38,344 nt of DNA from Micromonospora trifolii (GTDB lineage: Bacteria; Actinomycetota; Actinomycetes; Mycobacteriales; Micromonosporaceae): NCBI RefSeq assembly GCF_022229005.1, contig NZ_JAKKFD010000031.1, positions 1 to 38,344 on the forward strand, in the 5' to 3' direction. This document shows, one piece after another, positions 23,958 to 32,368 of this stretch. A model generated the notes under the pieces. The model had not been told where the DNA came from and did not search any database. It saw nothing but the letters and a program-made list of their open reading frames with translations. Positions within the stretch are counted from its first letter, which is position 1. Every line of letters starts with the position of its first letter. Both the position numbers and the translations under genes were made by a program.

Positions 23958-24653
23958 TCAACTCGGCTGGCTTCGGCCGGCGGCGGTTCTCGCCCGCTGG
24001 GTCAAACCGATCGCGAACGCGATGACGGCGACCACCAGCACCGCCGCCGGCACGGATGCCCAGGTCGGGGCCGTACGCAGCACCACGGTGCCGAGTACGG
24101 CGCCGACCACCAGCCCCGCCAGCCGGCCGATGCCACCCACGTCGGCGAACCGGTGCGGGTCGACGACGCGACGCCGGACCAACTCGGTCAGCGAGCCGGT
24201 CAGGTAGGTGGTCGACGCACCCCGCACTCCGGCGGCCACGGTGATCACGCTCTGGATGCCGCTCGACACGGCCGCCATCGCCAGCAGCACGAGCCCGAAG
24301 CCGTACCCGGGACGTGCCGAGCAGGCCAGCCAGCCCACTGTGAAGCCGAGCAGCAGCACCGCCTCGGCCGATGTCACCACAGCGGTACGGCGGTTCCAAC
24401 CCGGCGGGGTGTGGCGCAACGGCACAGTGGCAGCGGCCACGCCCACCGCGTACCCGCCAACCGCCACCACCGCACCCGAGAGCGACCGGGTGTCGGCAGT
24501 GGCGAGCGCGTGGCCGAAGTGCACGAGGTTGCCGGTGATCACGCTGGCGAAGTAGCCGTTGAGCTTCGTCAGACAGATCACGTCGATGCAGCCGGAGGCC
24601 GTGGCCAGCCCCACCAGGAGCCAGGCCGTGGCCCGCGTCGACGGAGCGTGCAC
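23958..24653 (-). CDS. DUF1275 (YoaK-like) membrane protein
   Basis: 231-aa integral membrane protein with about six helices. The GTG at 24653 is chosen because GGAAGGGG lies 5 nt upstream and the protein then has normal family length. A longer frame runs back through the divergent gene's start and is not credible. Typical features are the N-terminal ASGCIDVICLTKLNGYFASVITGNLVHFG and the middle segment ASTTYLTGSLTELV. The family has no established biochemical role, and the context gives no clue. Confidence 0.82.
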   Translation of the reverse strand: MHAPSTRATAWLLVGLATASGCIDVICLTKLNGYFASVITGNLVHFGHALATADTRSLSGAVVAVGGYAVGVAAATVPLRHTPPGWNRRTAVVTSAEAVLLLGFTVGWLACSARPGYGFGLVLLAMAAVSSGIQSVITVAAGVRGASTTYLTGSLTELVRRRVVDPHRFADVGGIGRLAGLVVGAVLGTVVLRTAPTWASVPAAVLVVAVIAFAIGLTQRARTAAGRSQPS

Positions 24654-24891
24654 GATGCCCCTTCCGTCGGTCCTGCGGTCAGCGCGACGCGCCCGGTCCT
24701 CGACGTCGAACGCACCCGCGCTCGCGCCCGGCGGGTACGCGGACATTCCCGTGCCCGCCCCGGCTACGCCCGGCGAGGCCCACCGAGCGCGTGCGTTCGT
24801 CCTTGTGGGTGAACGACGCTCCGCTCCGGGCCACGCCTGTTCCCGAGCCGGCATGCTGCGACGGTGACGCCGGCACGGAGAGGGAATCCAC

Positions 24892-25863
24892 ATGGTTGAC
24901 GGGGATGTGCCAGAGCGGATGCAGGCCGCGGCCTTCGACGAGTTCGGCGGGCCGGAGGTGATCACCCTGCGGAAGCTGCCGATCCCGCAGGTCGCCGACG
25001 ACGAGGTGCTGATCAAGGTCCTGAGCGCCGGTGTCGGGGTGTGGGACGCGTACGAGCGGCAGGGCGTGCTGGTGCCGGAGGGCTCGGCGCTCCCGATCGT
25101 GCCCGGCTCCGACGGCGCCGGAACCGTCATCGCGGCCGGCGGCAAGGTGACCAGCCTGGCCGTGGGAGACCTGGTCTACGTCTCCGCCACCGCTCGGCCG
25201 AAGGGCGGCTTCTACGCCGAGTACGCGTCGGTCAAGGCGGAGTACGCGGCGAAGGTGCCCGACGGTGTGCCCCCCGAGCACGCCGGTGCCATGCCCACCG
25301 ATGCGCTGACCGCGCTGGCCGGGCTCGACGCGATCAGCCTGTCGGCCGGCGCCTGGTTGCTGATCTTCGGTGCTAGCGGCGGCCAGGGTCACCTGGCCGT
25401 GCAGTTGGCGAAGCGGCAGGGGTTGAACGTGATCGCCGTGGCGTCCGGGGCGGACGGTGTCGCGCTGGTGACCCGGCTCGGCGCCGACGTGTCCCTCGAC
25501 GGCCACGGGGAGATGACCGACGTGCTGGCCCGGATCCGGGACGCGGCGCCGGGCGGGGTGAACGCCATCCTGGCGATGGCCGGCGGCGCCACGCTGGACC
25601 GGCTCACCGAGGCGCTGGCCGAGGGCGGGGTGGTCGCGTTCGCCCACGGCGTGCAGCCGGAGCCGCAGGAGCGGCCGGGCGTCATGGTCCGCGCGTACGA
25701 CGGCGAATCGAGCCCTCGACAGTTGCAGCGCCTCAACGAGCTCATCGAGGCCGGGCCGTTCGTGGTGCACGTCGCGCAGAAGTTCCCACTGGGCAAGGTG
25801 CGGGATGCGCACCAGCGCCTACAGACGTCCTACTCCGGCAAGCTCCTGCTGACTGTGGCCTGA
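24892..25863 (+). CDS. NADP-dependent oxidoreductase (MDR, quinone-reductase type)
   Basis: 323-aa medium-chain reductase of full length. The N-terminal GroES-like domain contains PEVITLRKLPIP and PIVPGSDGAGTV. The cofactor domain has GASGGQG at 160-166. The cysteine zinc ligands of true alcohol dehydrogenases are absent, which fits zeta-crystallin-like quinone reductases. Its TGA stop is exactly the left copy of the 3-bp duplication flanking the IS-bounded island. The island therefore inserted at the stop codon and recreated it, leaving the protein intact. Confidence 0.88.
   Translation: MVDGDVPERMQAAAFDEFGGPEVITLRKLPIPQVADDEVLIKVLSAGVGVWDAYERQGVLVPEGSALPIVPGSDGAGTVIAAGGKVTSLAVGDLVYVSATARPKGGFYAEYASVKAEYAAKVPDGVPPEHAGAMPTDALTALAGLDAISLSAGAWLLIFGASGGQGHLAVQLAKRQGLNVIAVASGADGVALVTRLGADVSLDGHGEMTDVLARIRDAAPGGVNAILAMAGGATLDRLTEALAEGGVVAFAHGVQPEPQERPGVMVRAYDGESSPRQLQRLNELIEAGPFVVHVAQKFPLGKVRDAHQRLQTSYSGKLLLTVA
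25861..25863. repeat. Target-site duplication TGA, left copy
   Basis: TGA directly before the IS end GAGGGTGGTTCGG. The matching copy is at 30492-30494. It doubles as the stop codon of the oxidoreductase. Confidence 0.7.
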
Positions 25864-25880
25864 GAGGGTGGTTCGGAAGC

Positions 25881-26351
25881 CTATGTCCGATGTGGGCTTG
25901 TCGGTTCGTTAGAGGCCCTGTTGGTGGGGGTTCCGTGGACGACGGTCGCAGTGGCGAGGGTGAACAGGCCGGCCTCGGGTTCGGTGAGGATCTGGCGGGC
26001 GACGAGGCGTTTGAGCTTGGCTCGGAGCCCCTCGGTGTCCTTCGCGGTGGTGCCGGTGCCGAGGGCGCGGCAGATGTCCTTGGCGCGCATCGGTGCGGTG
26101 GCGCCCTGGAACACGGCGAGGATCTGCTGGTAGGCCGTGCTGGCGACGGTCGGGTCAGTAGGTGCGGCCGCGTCGAGGCGGCCGCCCAGGCTCAGTAGCG
26201 TCTTGCGAGTGATGGCCAGTTCGGCCACCTCGGTCTCGGCTGCGGTGAGCTGGTCGGTGAGGGTGGTGATCTGCTCGCGGAGCCGCTCGACGGCGAGGCC
26301 GGCGGCGGGTTCGCGTTCGGTGAGCAGGGTCAGCAGCGGCGGCTGGGGCAC
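25881..26351 (-). CDS. IS-associated coiled-coil/winged-helix protein
   Basis: 156-aa protein encoded inside the left IS copy, overlapping the transposase remnant by 22 bp. A coiled coil (about 18-52, LREQITTLTDQLTAAETEVAEL) precedes a winged-helix-like segment (about 75-140, QQILAVFQGATAPMRAKDICRALG ... LKRLVARQILTEPEAGLFTL). I know no assigned function for such accessory ORFs. The right IS remnant carries a piece of the same gene with a 79-bp deletion, so this is the intact copy. Confidence 0.6.
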   Translation of the reverse strand: MPQPPLLTLLTEREPAAGLAVERLREQITTLTDQLTAAETEVAELAITRKTLLSLGGRLDAAAPTDPTVASTAYQQILAVFQGATAPMRAKDICRALGTGTTAKDTEGLRAKLKRLVARQILTEPEAGLFTLATATVVHGTPTNRASNEPTSPHRT

Positions 26352-26705
26352 CGCTGGTGGCCTGGGTCGTGCCAGGACACGGTGGTGGTGCCGGTCAGCC
26401 GGCGGACCAAATTAGCCGTGGACGCCCACCAGGTGCGTGACACCGCGCAGGCGGGTCGGCTCTCGTACTCGCGGACCAGGCGGCGGTGCAGCATCAGGGT
26501 GCCGTTGGTCTGCTCCACCACCCACCGGCGGGCGATCGGCACGAACACGGCCGTGGTGTCGGAGCGTTTGACCTGTTCGACGTCGATGCCGTTCACCGCG
26601 CCGTGGATCTGCACGTCGTCTTTGAAGCCGGCGTCCACCCACGCCTTGGTCACCGTCGGGGTGTGCACCCGAACGGACCCGCCACCCGCCACCCGCGCCA
26701 TACCT
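26330..26705 (-). pseudogene. IS5-like transposase, N-terminally truncated
   Basis: The frame reads TVTKAWVDAGFKDDVQIHG, FVPIARRWVVEQTNGTLMLH and RRLVREYESRP, the C-terminal third of a DDE transposase of the IS5 group (RWVVEQT...RRLxxEYE holds the final acidic residue). The helix-turn-helix and the first two catalytic Asp regions are missing, so it is inactive. A middle piece of a similar transposase (VDALGLIIAVVVTA) survives at the right end of the island. Confidence 0.75.
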
Positions 26706-26975
26706 TCAACAGGCCTGACTGACAGAAATGCGAAACGCTCTTTTAGGACCTGCGGGCAGTGGGCGGGCGTTTGGGACAACGAATGAGACATATTTCAGTG
26801 ACGATTTCTTGATTTTGCTCAGGAAGCAGCTTGCGGGAAATGTGAAGGCGATGGAGTTGCGCCGAGAATCTGGTATAAGGAATTGGCGCATCAACCCGGA
26901 TCGTTTCAGGTGTGCCGGATGTCCGGGCCACCGCGTGCAGGTCACGCCTCAGGGTCGCCACCTCGAGAGGGACGC
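26706..26975. other. AT-richer spacer inside the island
   Basis: About 270 bp with clearly lower GC than its surroundings (for example GATTTCTTGATTTTGCTC) and no convincing gene. It lies upstream of the gmd relic and may hold its former promoter. The base composition supports foreign origin. Confidence 0.4.
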
Positions 26976-27242
26976 ATGTCGCGATTGTTACTCATTTTCG
27001 AGGTCGCCGGGCAGGGTGTCAGCTACCTGTCAGAACTCCTGCTCGACAAGGGCAACACGGTGCACGGAATCAAAAGAAGATCGTCCAGTTTCAAAACCGG
27101 ACGTATCAACCAGATTAACATCCAGCCACGACAGTCGGACGCCGACCTCAATTACATCGACCTGAAGCTCGTCGTGGGGCGTATCCGGGCCACGGTGGCG
27201 GCGGTCGGTACTCGGTCTGGCCGATCTGGAGCATGCACATGA
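26976..27242 (+). pseudogene. gmd: GDP-mannose 4,6-dehydratase relic
   Basis: The frame starts MSRLLLIFEVAGQGVSYL and contains SELLLDKGNTVHGIKRRSSS followed by FKTGRINQI, clearly the N-terminus of Gmd (normally GITGQDGSYL...HGIKRRSSSFNT). The Gly-rich NADP motif is destroyed (EVAGQGV). After about 60 residues the similarity fades, and the frame stops at 27242, against about 340 aa for an intact enzyme. The TGA overlaps the next gene's ATG (ATGA). Gmd makes the precursor of GDP-fucose or rhamnose, so the island once carried nucleotide-sugar synthesis. Confidence 0.75.
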
Positions 27243-28381
27243 CGCTGACTGCAAGGCCGCTGCGAGAGCAGCACCGCCTATTCGAGGTGGATCTACTCCG
27301 GTTCGCCGCCGCCCTGATGGTCGTCCTTCTCCACTACACCTTCAGTCAGGGCCAACTTGAATATGACTTCGCGCCGTCGCTCGGCGCGGTCACTCAGTAC
27401 GGTTACCTTGGCGTCGAACTGTTCTTCCTTATCAGCGGCATGGTCGTGCTCATGAGCGCGTGGGGACGCATCACGCGCGAGTTCGTAGCGTCGCGGATCT
27501 CTCGGCTGTATCCCGCCTTCTGGGTGGCCGTCACTCTCACGGCGGCGATGGTCGCCATTGTGGGACCGCAGGGCCGGAACGACGTCACCGCGGCGCAGTA
27601 CGCGGCGAACTTGTCAATGTTTCCCCAGCTCGCCAACATCGAGTACGTCGAAAGCGTGTACTGGACGTTGTGGTCCGAGTGGCGGTTCTACCTCATCCTG
27701 TTCGCCTTCTCGCTGTTGGGGATCACCGAGCGTCGTACCCACTGGCTGCTTTGGGGCTGGCTCACCGCCAGCGTGGCGCTAGAGGCTTTTCCTGTTCCGC
27801 CGGCCGCCCATGCCGCGTTGGCGCTAATTGTCCAGCCCCAGTTCAGCCACTACTTCATCGCTGGCATGGCCCTATACATGGTGCGCCGCTTCGGCTTCAC
27901 TGCGCGACTGGGCCTCCTGCTGTCGGGGTGCTATGCGAACGCCGTAAAGGAGGCGGACAGTCGGATCGAAGAGTTGGGTGCGGACGGGCTGGCGCCGGCC
28001 CTTGTCGTTGCTGCCCTGGTCATCCTGGCGATCTTCGTCGTTATGATCCTCGCAGCGACCGGTGGGTTGCGCTGGATGCGGTGGCCATGGCTGTCCGAAC
28101 TAGGCGCGATGACATACCCGCTCTATCTGATCCACTTCACTCTAGGTGTTGTTGCCATGAACGCCTTGCTCCCTGCAGTCCATCCCTGGCTGGCGCTGCC
28201 GCTAGTGATCGCCGCGATGTGCGGCGCTTCCTGGCTAATCAGCGCGAAGGTGGAGGACAGGGTCCGTCCAGCACTTCACCTGGCGATTCGTCGGCTTCTA
28301 CGCGTACCGCCGCATAAGATGCCGGAGCAGACGGCCAGCTCTGCTCGTGCCACGGATCAGGCGACTGTCGGCCGTACTTGA
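27239..28381 (+). CDS. Acyltransferase 3 family membrane protein (OafA-like)
   Basis: 380-aa multi-pass membrane enzyme that would O-acylate a surface polysaccharide or lipid-linked sugar. The ATG at 27239 lies 7 nt behind GGAG; an ATG at 27233 is too close to it. Family signatures are LLRFAAALMVVLLHYTFS (His in helix 1), YLGVELFFLISGMVV, VYWTLWSEWRFYLI and a late MTYPLYLIHFTLG. The ATGA overlap with the gmd relic suggests an old operon. Codon use is less GC-biased than the chromosomal neighbours (CTA and ATT appear), consistent with transfer. Confidence 0.88.
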   Translation: MTLTARPLREQHRLFEVDLLRFAAALMVVLLHYTFSQGQLEYDFAPSLGAVTQYGYLGVELFFLISGMVVLMSAWGRITREFVASRISRLYPAFWVAVTLTAAMVAIVGPQGRNDVTAAQYAANLSMFPQLANIEYVESVYWTLWSEWRFYLILFAFSLLGITERRTHWLLWGWLTASVALEAFPVPPAAHAALALIVQPQFSHYFIAGMALYMVRRFGFTARLGLLLSGCYANAVKEADSRIEELGADGLAPALVVAALVILAIFVVMILAATGGLRWMRWPWLSELGAMTYPLYLIHFTLGVVAMNALLPAVHPWLALPLVIAAMCGASWLISAKVEDRVRPALHLAIRRLLRVPPHKMPEQTASSARATDQATVGRT

Positions 28382-28695
28382 CCGTCTACCACTCTATGCG
28401 GTCTGCCACGTCGCACTGAACGTCCCTCAACTGCACCGACCTACCTGCGGCTCCCCGGTCTCGCAGGTCAAGGCGCGTCAGGCGTCCTGTTTTACACCGG
28501 AGTGCTCCGCGATTTGTGCAGGCGTCGAGGGCAGCAGCGCGGGGCTAGAGGTCCCCGTCGTCGCGCGGGTACGAACGGACGATCGCCGCCGCCCGCAACG
28601 CAACGCAGCTACGGACTGGGCGAGCGGTCACACCGGTTCGACGATCACCGCCTGCGGGGATCGTCATCGCGCCTCCCCTCCAGCGGCGTAAGGGT
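28382..28695. other. Intergenic, nothing recognised
   Basis: About 315 bp between convergent genes inside the island. No frame reads like protein, and no strong hairpin or repeat was noticed. Confidence 0.5.
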
Positions 28696-30054
28696 CTACC
28701 TGTCTGCGCGTACCAGGGTTGGGGCGAGCGCCAGCCGGCGGTGTTGCCCTTGGCTGGGGTTCTGCCACCATGTGCCGACCCGGCCGTCGGTCCTTGCGAG
28801 TAGCAGGAGGGTGAGCAGGAGCCACACTACCGTCGCGCACCGGTTCGCGGTGAGGGCAGGCAGCCCGGTTGAGGCACCGATGAGCAGCAGGAGCAGCGCG
28901 CCGGTGAATGGTGATTCGGGGCGGTGACTGCGTGCCCGCCACCATCCGACGGTCAGGCTGGCGAGGACGGCGGTGTGCAGGATGACGCCGACAATGCCGG
29001 CGACGATCAACGCTTCGACCCAGCCGTTGTCGTAGGCGACCCGCAGCCCCGCTGGCCCCATGCCGGAGGCGGGGGACAGCGACATCACCAGGTCGACGGC
29101 CTGCTGCAGGGTGGAGTCGCCGCCGACACGGCCGGCGGTGTACGTGTCGAGCTGGTCGCCCCCGCCGCTGCCCGGGATCAGCCGCTGGGCGAACCGTTGC
29201 CCGCGCCACTGATCGAGGTATATATCTGCGGCGAACCAGGCTCCGGCAGATGCCGCACCGAGGGCTACCATCCGCCGGCCTCGACCGTGCGCGAGTAGGG
29301 CGTAGGCGATCCCGACCGGAACACCAGCCAGGAGGAAGATTTTCGACACGGACAGGACGCCGCCGACGGTGAGGATAAGCAGTACGGCGGCGAGCTTCGC
29401 GACGTGCCGTTGATACAGGTACAGGGCGGCGAGGACGGCCATCGAGTACAGCACCCCGGCCTCGGCGGGCTGGTTGAAGATGCCCGAGTAACGGCCCAGT
29501 TGCTCGGCGCGGTCGGCGACGCTTTCCGCTTCGCCGTACCCCCGGAACTGGGCCAACAGGTCGTTCTCCACACCGGCCGCCGACGTGATCGCGATGATCG
29601 CGTTTAGCGCCATCGCCAGGACGGTCACCGTGCACACTGCCCGGAGCATCCGCGCCGGGTCCGCACCCACCCCCACGAGCATCGCCACCACGGCAACGAC
29701 CGCGAAGGGCAGGATCAGGTTGTCGAGCCCGGCGACCAGGTCCCCCGCCTCATGCAGGGTGAAGTTAGGTGGGGGGAACACCAACCCGATCATGGCGACG
29801 CCGATGAGGCTGAGGTGCGCCCCCAGCACCCACACGGCGGTGCCGGTGAACCGGGGGCGCAACCACAAACCGAGCGCGCCCAGCATGGCAGCGGACCCGT
29901 ACACGGCTACCTGCTCGGTACGCAGGCCGGGTGCCAGGTACGGGCCGAACGCGGCGAGCGTAATCGCGGCGACGATGAGCAGCCCGCAGCGGGTGGCGGC
30001 CGGTGAGACGGCGGGAGTGACGGTCACGTCCGGTGCAACGAGCACCCTCGTCAC
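28696..30054 (-). CDS. O-antigen ligase/polymerase-like membrane protein (Wzy type)
   Basis: 452-aa protein with about 10-11 hydrophobic helices and one large external loop after the middle (about residues 260-335, DIYLDQWRGQRFAQR ... GGDQLDTYTAGR), the usual plan of Wzy/WaaL polymerases. The pattern GRYSGIFNQPAEAGVLYSM matches the GxxxxPN/QxxG signature common in these proteins. It would join sugar repeat units of an exopolysaccharide at the outer face of the membrane. The start is GTG at 30054 with no clear ribosome site. It lies with the acyltransferase and gmd relic in the IS-bounded island. Confidence 0.8.
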   Translation of the reverse strand: MTRVLVAPDVTVTPAVSPAATRCGLLIVAAITLAAFGPYLAPGLRTEQVAVYGSAAMLGALGLWLRPRFTGTAVWVLGAHLSLIGVAMIGLVFPPPNFTLHEAGDLVAGLDNLILPFAVVAVVAMLVGVGADPARMLRAVCTVTVLAMALNAIIAITSAAGVENDLLAQFRGYGEAESVADRAEQLGRYSGIFNQPAEAGVLYSMAVLAALYLYQRHVAKLAAVLLILTVGGVLSVSKIFLLAGVPVGIAYALLAHGRGRRMVALGAASAGAWFAADIYLDQWRGQRFAQRLIPGSGGGDQLDTYTAGRVGGDSTLQQAVDLVMSLSPASGMGPAGLRVAYDNGWVEALIVAGIVGVILHTAVLASLTVGWWRARSHRPESPFTGALLLLLIGASTGLPALTANRCATVVWLLLTLLLLARTDGRVGTWWQNPSQGQHRRLALAPTLVRADR

Positions 30055-30075
30055 CCGTCGCGTGCCGTTACCTGC

Positions 30076-30282
30076 TTGTCACCGCCACGTGATGAACTCG
30101 ACGACTCTCGGCGCACCATCGCCGCCCTTACCGGAGGTGACCCGTTCAGCGAAGCGCCGCCACCGGCACCGCCAGCACCGTACAACCCACCGTTACCGCC
30201 GGGCTACGCGTCGCCGGACCCAGCATGTATTGGCTGGTCAGCCCCCGAGTGTCGGCGCGGACGGTATTTCCGGGCCGTGTAA
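30076..30282 (+). pseudogene. Possible coding remnant, Pro-rich
   Basis: A 68-codon frame reads DELDDSRRTIAALTGGDPFSE, then a Pro/Ala-rich stretch. It has no good start (TTG) and no ribosome site. It could be a cut-off gene end inside the island or chance. Confidence 0.2.
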
Positions 30283-30325
30283 TGCGATGTAGAGGAAAAG
30301 TGCGCCCATGACATGGTCGTAACCG

Positions 30326-30491
30326 GCGGTGGACGCCCTGGGGCTGATCATCGCGGTCGTGGTCACCGCCCTCGGCACCGGCACCACCGCGAAGGACACC
30401 GAGGGGCTCCGAGCCAAGCTCAAACCCCCACCAACAGGGCCTCTAACGAACCGACAAGCCCACATCGGACATAGGCTTCCGAACCACCCTC
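30326..30491 (+). mobile_element. Right IS remnant (transposase fragment plus 125-bp IS end)
   Basis: 30326-30366 reads VDALGLIIAVVVTA, a conserved middle segment of IS5-type transposases. 30367-30491 is the reverse complement of 25864-26067 minus 79 bp (25931-26009). The missing piece is bordered by the short repeat GTT, so a slippage deletion is likely. Neither protein can be made. Confidence 0.75.
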
Positions 30492-30494
30492 TGA
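30492..30494. repeat. Target-site duplication TGA, right copy
   Basis: TGA directly after the right IS end, matching 25861-25863. Confidence 0.7.
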
Positions 30495-30498
30495 GACG

Positions 30499-31089
30499 TC
30501 AGGGCGTGCGCTGTTGCGGCACGCGTACCGAAGCCATGCCGGCCGCCGTCGCGGCCTGGATGCCCAGGTCGGTGTCCTCGAAGACCAGGCAGGACTCCGG
30601 GGGTACGCCGAGCTGCTCCGCCGCGAGCAGGAACGCCTCCGGGTCGGGCTTGGCCCGGGTGTAGTCGTCGGCGCAGACCAGCACGTCGAACCGGTCCAGC
30701 AGGCCGAGCGCGTCCAGGGAGGCGGTGACCGACGCGCGGGTGCTGCCGGAGACGACGGCGAACGGGACCCGCCGGTGCGCGTCGTGGATGTGCGCCAGCA
30801 CGTCGGGCACGGCAGCGAGCTGCGGCAGCAACTCCTGGTAGTAGCTCTCCCGGCGCTCGACGACGGCCGCCACCGGCATGGCCAGACCCTGCTGCTCGTT
30901 CAGCGCGACGATGATGTCGGCGGTGGGCCGCCCACCCCAGGCGTAGAAGAGGTCCTCCGGGAAGTCGCAGCCCCACTCCTCAAGGGCCCGCTGCCAGGCC
31001 AGGTAGTGCAGCGGCATCGAGTCGACGATGGTGCCGTCGCAGTCGAACAGGTACGCGGCGAACGGCCCGGGAGGCAGAGGCAGACTCAC
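30499..31089 (-). CDS. HAD-superfamily phosphatase (beta-phosphoglucomutase-like)
   Basis: 196-aa cytoplasmic hydrolase. Motif I is FDCDGTIVDS (Asp16 nucleophile, Asp18), motif II VVSGST, motif III Lys in RAKPDPEAFLLA and motif IV VFEDTDLGIQAA. The cap domain follows motif I, the subfamily IA arrangement seen in sugar-phosphate phosphatases and phosphoglucomutases. It begins 16 bp past the stop of the sigma factor gene, so the DGPF, sigma and HAD genes may be one transcript. The island inserted just past its stop without damaging it. Confidence 0.88.
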   Translation of the reverse strand: MSLPLPPGPFAAYLFDCDGTIVDSMPLHYLAWQRALEEWGCDFPEDLFYAWGGRPTADIIVALNEQQGLAMPVAAVVERRESYYQELLPQLAAVPDVLAHIHDAHRRVPFAVVSGSTRASVTASLDALGLLDRFDVLVCADDYTRAKPDPEAFLLAAEQLGVPPESCLVFEDTDLGIQAATAAGMASVRVPQQRTP

Positions 31090-31105
31090 CCGGGAAGGGT
31101 ACAGC

Positions 31106-32368
31106 TCACTCGGTCGTGACGGCTCTCAGCTGGCTGAGCAGGTACGCGCGCTCCGGCTCGGTGCCGACCAGCGTCAACGCGCTGCGGTACGCGGCTGCGG
31201 CCTCGTCGTACCTGCCGAGGCGGCGCAGCAGGTCGGCTCGCGCCGCCGGATAGGGGTGGTGGCCGCGCAGCCGAGGCTCGTCGGCCAACTCGTCGAGCAG
31301 CGCGAGCCCGGCCGCCGGCCCGTCCCGCATGGCGACCGCGGCGGCCCGGTTGAGCGCCACGATCGGTGAGGGCACCAGGCCGAGCAGCACCTCGTAGAGG
31401 GCCACCACCTGCGGCCAGTCGGTGCTTGCCACGTCGGCGGCCTCGTCGTGCAGTGCGGCGATGGCGGCCTGCACGCCGTACGGGCCGGGCGCTCGGCCGG
31501 TCAGCGCGACCACCACCAGGCCGCGCCCCTCCTCGATCATGGGCCGGTCCCAGCGCCCCCGATCCTGGTCGTCGAGAAGGATCATGGCACCGTCCGGCCC
31601 GGTACGCGCGTCCCGTCGGGCGTGGACCAGCAGCATCAGGCCGAGCAGCCCGGCGACCTCCCGCTCGGCCGGCAGCAGCCGACGCAGGATCCGGCCCAGC
31701 CGGATGGCCTCCTCGGCCAGGTCGATCCGTTGCAGGTCCGGGCCGGAGCTGGCCGCGTACCCCTCGGTGAAGACCGAGTAGACGGCCTGAAGCACGGTGG
31801 GCAGGCGACCGGGCAGCTCGTCGGGGCCCGGCACCCGGAACGGGATGCGCGCGTCGCGGATCTTCCGCTTGGCGCGGACCAGTCGTTGGGCCATGGTGGC
31901 CGGCGGCACCAGGAAGGCCCGCGCGACTTCGGTGGTGGTGAGGCCGGCCAGGAACCGCAGAGTGAGCGCGCCGCGATCCTGCGCGGCCAGCGCCGGGTGC
32001 GCACAGGTGAAGAAGAGCGCCAACCGGTCGTCGGGCAGGTCGCGGTCCGCGTCGGCGGGCGGCGCGTGATCGGCCCGCTCGGCCTCCGCCTGCAGTACGG
32101 CGAGCCGGGTCGCCAGCACCCGGTCGCGACGCAGCCGGTCCACGGCCCGACGCCGAGCCGTGGTGAGCAGCCAGGCGCCCGGCCGGCTCGGCACGCCGTC
32201 GGTCGGCCAGTGCATCAGTGCCGCCTCGATGGCCTCGGAGGTGACCTCCTCGGCCAGGTCGAGGTCGCCGAAGCGGCGCACGAGCGAGGCGAGCAGCCGG
32301 CCGCGTTCCTCCCGGAACACCGCCTCCACCGACGACCCGATGGCCGCCCCCTCGGCCGGCACTGTCAC
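31106..32368 (-). CDS. ECF42-type sigma factor with C-terminal extension
   Basis: 420-aa sigma factor. Region 2 (about 15-85) reads VFREERGRLLASLVRRFGD, LDLAEEVTSEAIEAALMHWP. Region 4 (about 125-180) reads ALTLRFLAGLTTTEVARAFL, VPPATMAQRLVRAKRKIR. A helical, TPR-like extension of about 230 residues follows, much longer than a usual ECF factor. This architecture, with a DGPF-motif protein encoded next to it, defines the ECF42 group, where the extension is reported to control activity in place of an anti-sigma factor. The GTG start overlaps the DGPF gene's stop (GTGA). Confidence 0.88.
   Translation of the reverse strand: MTVPAEGAAIGSSVEAVFREERGRLLASLVRRFGDLDLAEEVTSEAIEAALMHWPTDGVPSRPGAWLLTTARRRAVDRLRRDRVLATRLAVLQAEAERADHAPPADADRDLPDDRLALFFTCAHPALAAQDRGALTLRFLAGLTTTEVARAFLVPPATMAQRLVRAKRKIRDARIPFRVPGPDELPGRLPTVLQAVYSVFTEGYAASSGPDLQRIDLAEEAIRLGRILRRLLPAEREVAGLLGLMLLVHARRDARTGPDGAMILLDDQDRGRWDRPMIEEGRGLVVVALTGRAPGPYGVQAAIAALHDEAADVASTDWPQVVALYEVLLGLVPSPIVALNRAAAVAMRDGPAAGLALLDELADEPRLRGHHPYPAARADLLRRLGRYDEAAAAYRSALTLVGTEPERAYLLSQLRAVTTE

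Larger units (their letters stand above)
25864..30491. mobile_element. Composite-transposon-like island with inverted IS5-like ends
   Basis: A 4,628-bp segment begins GAGGGTGGTTCGGAAGCC and ends with its exact reverse complement. The terminal 67 bp are identical in inverted orientation, and the match continues over a further 58 bp after a 79-bp gap. TGA flanks both ends. The contents are a decayed IS copy at the left, a gmd relic, an acyltransferase, a polysaccharide polymerase, and an IS remnant at the right. Removing the segment and one TGA would leave the oxidoreductase and the HAD gene convergent only a few bases apart. GAG ends with a TNA duplication fit one IS5-family subgroup (recalled, not searched). 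Confidence 0.8.

Noticed and set aside
24654..25145. N-terminal extension of the DUF1275 protein to 395 aa
   Set aside because: The extension runs antisense through the start of the oxidoreductase gene and is Arg/Pro/Ser-rich. GTG 24653 has a good ribosome site and gives family length.
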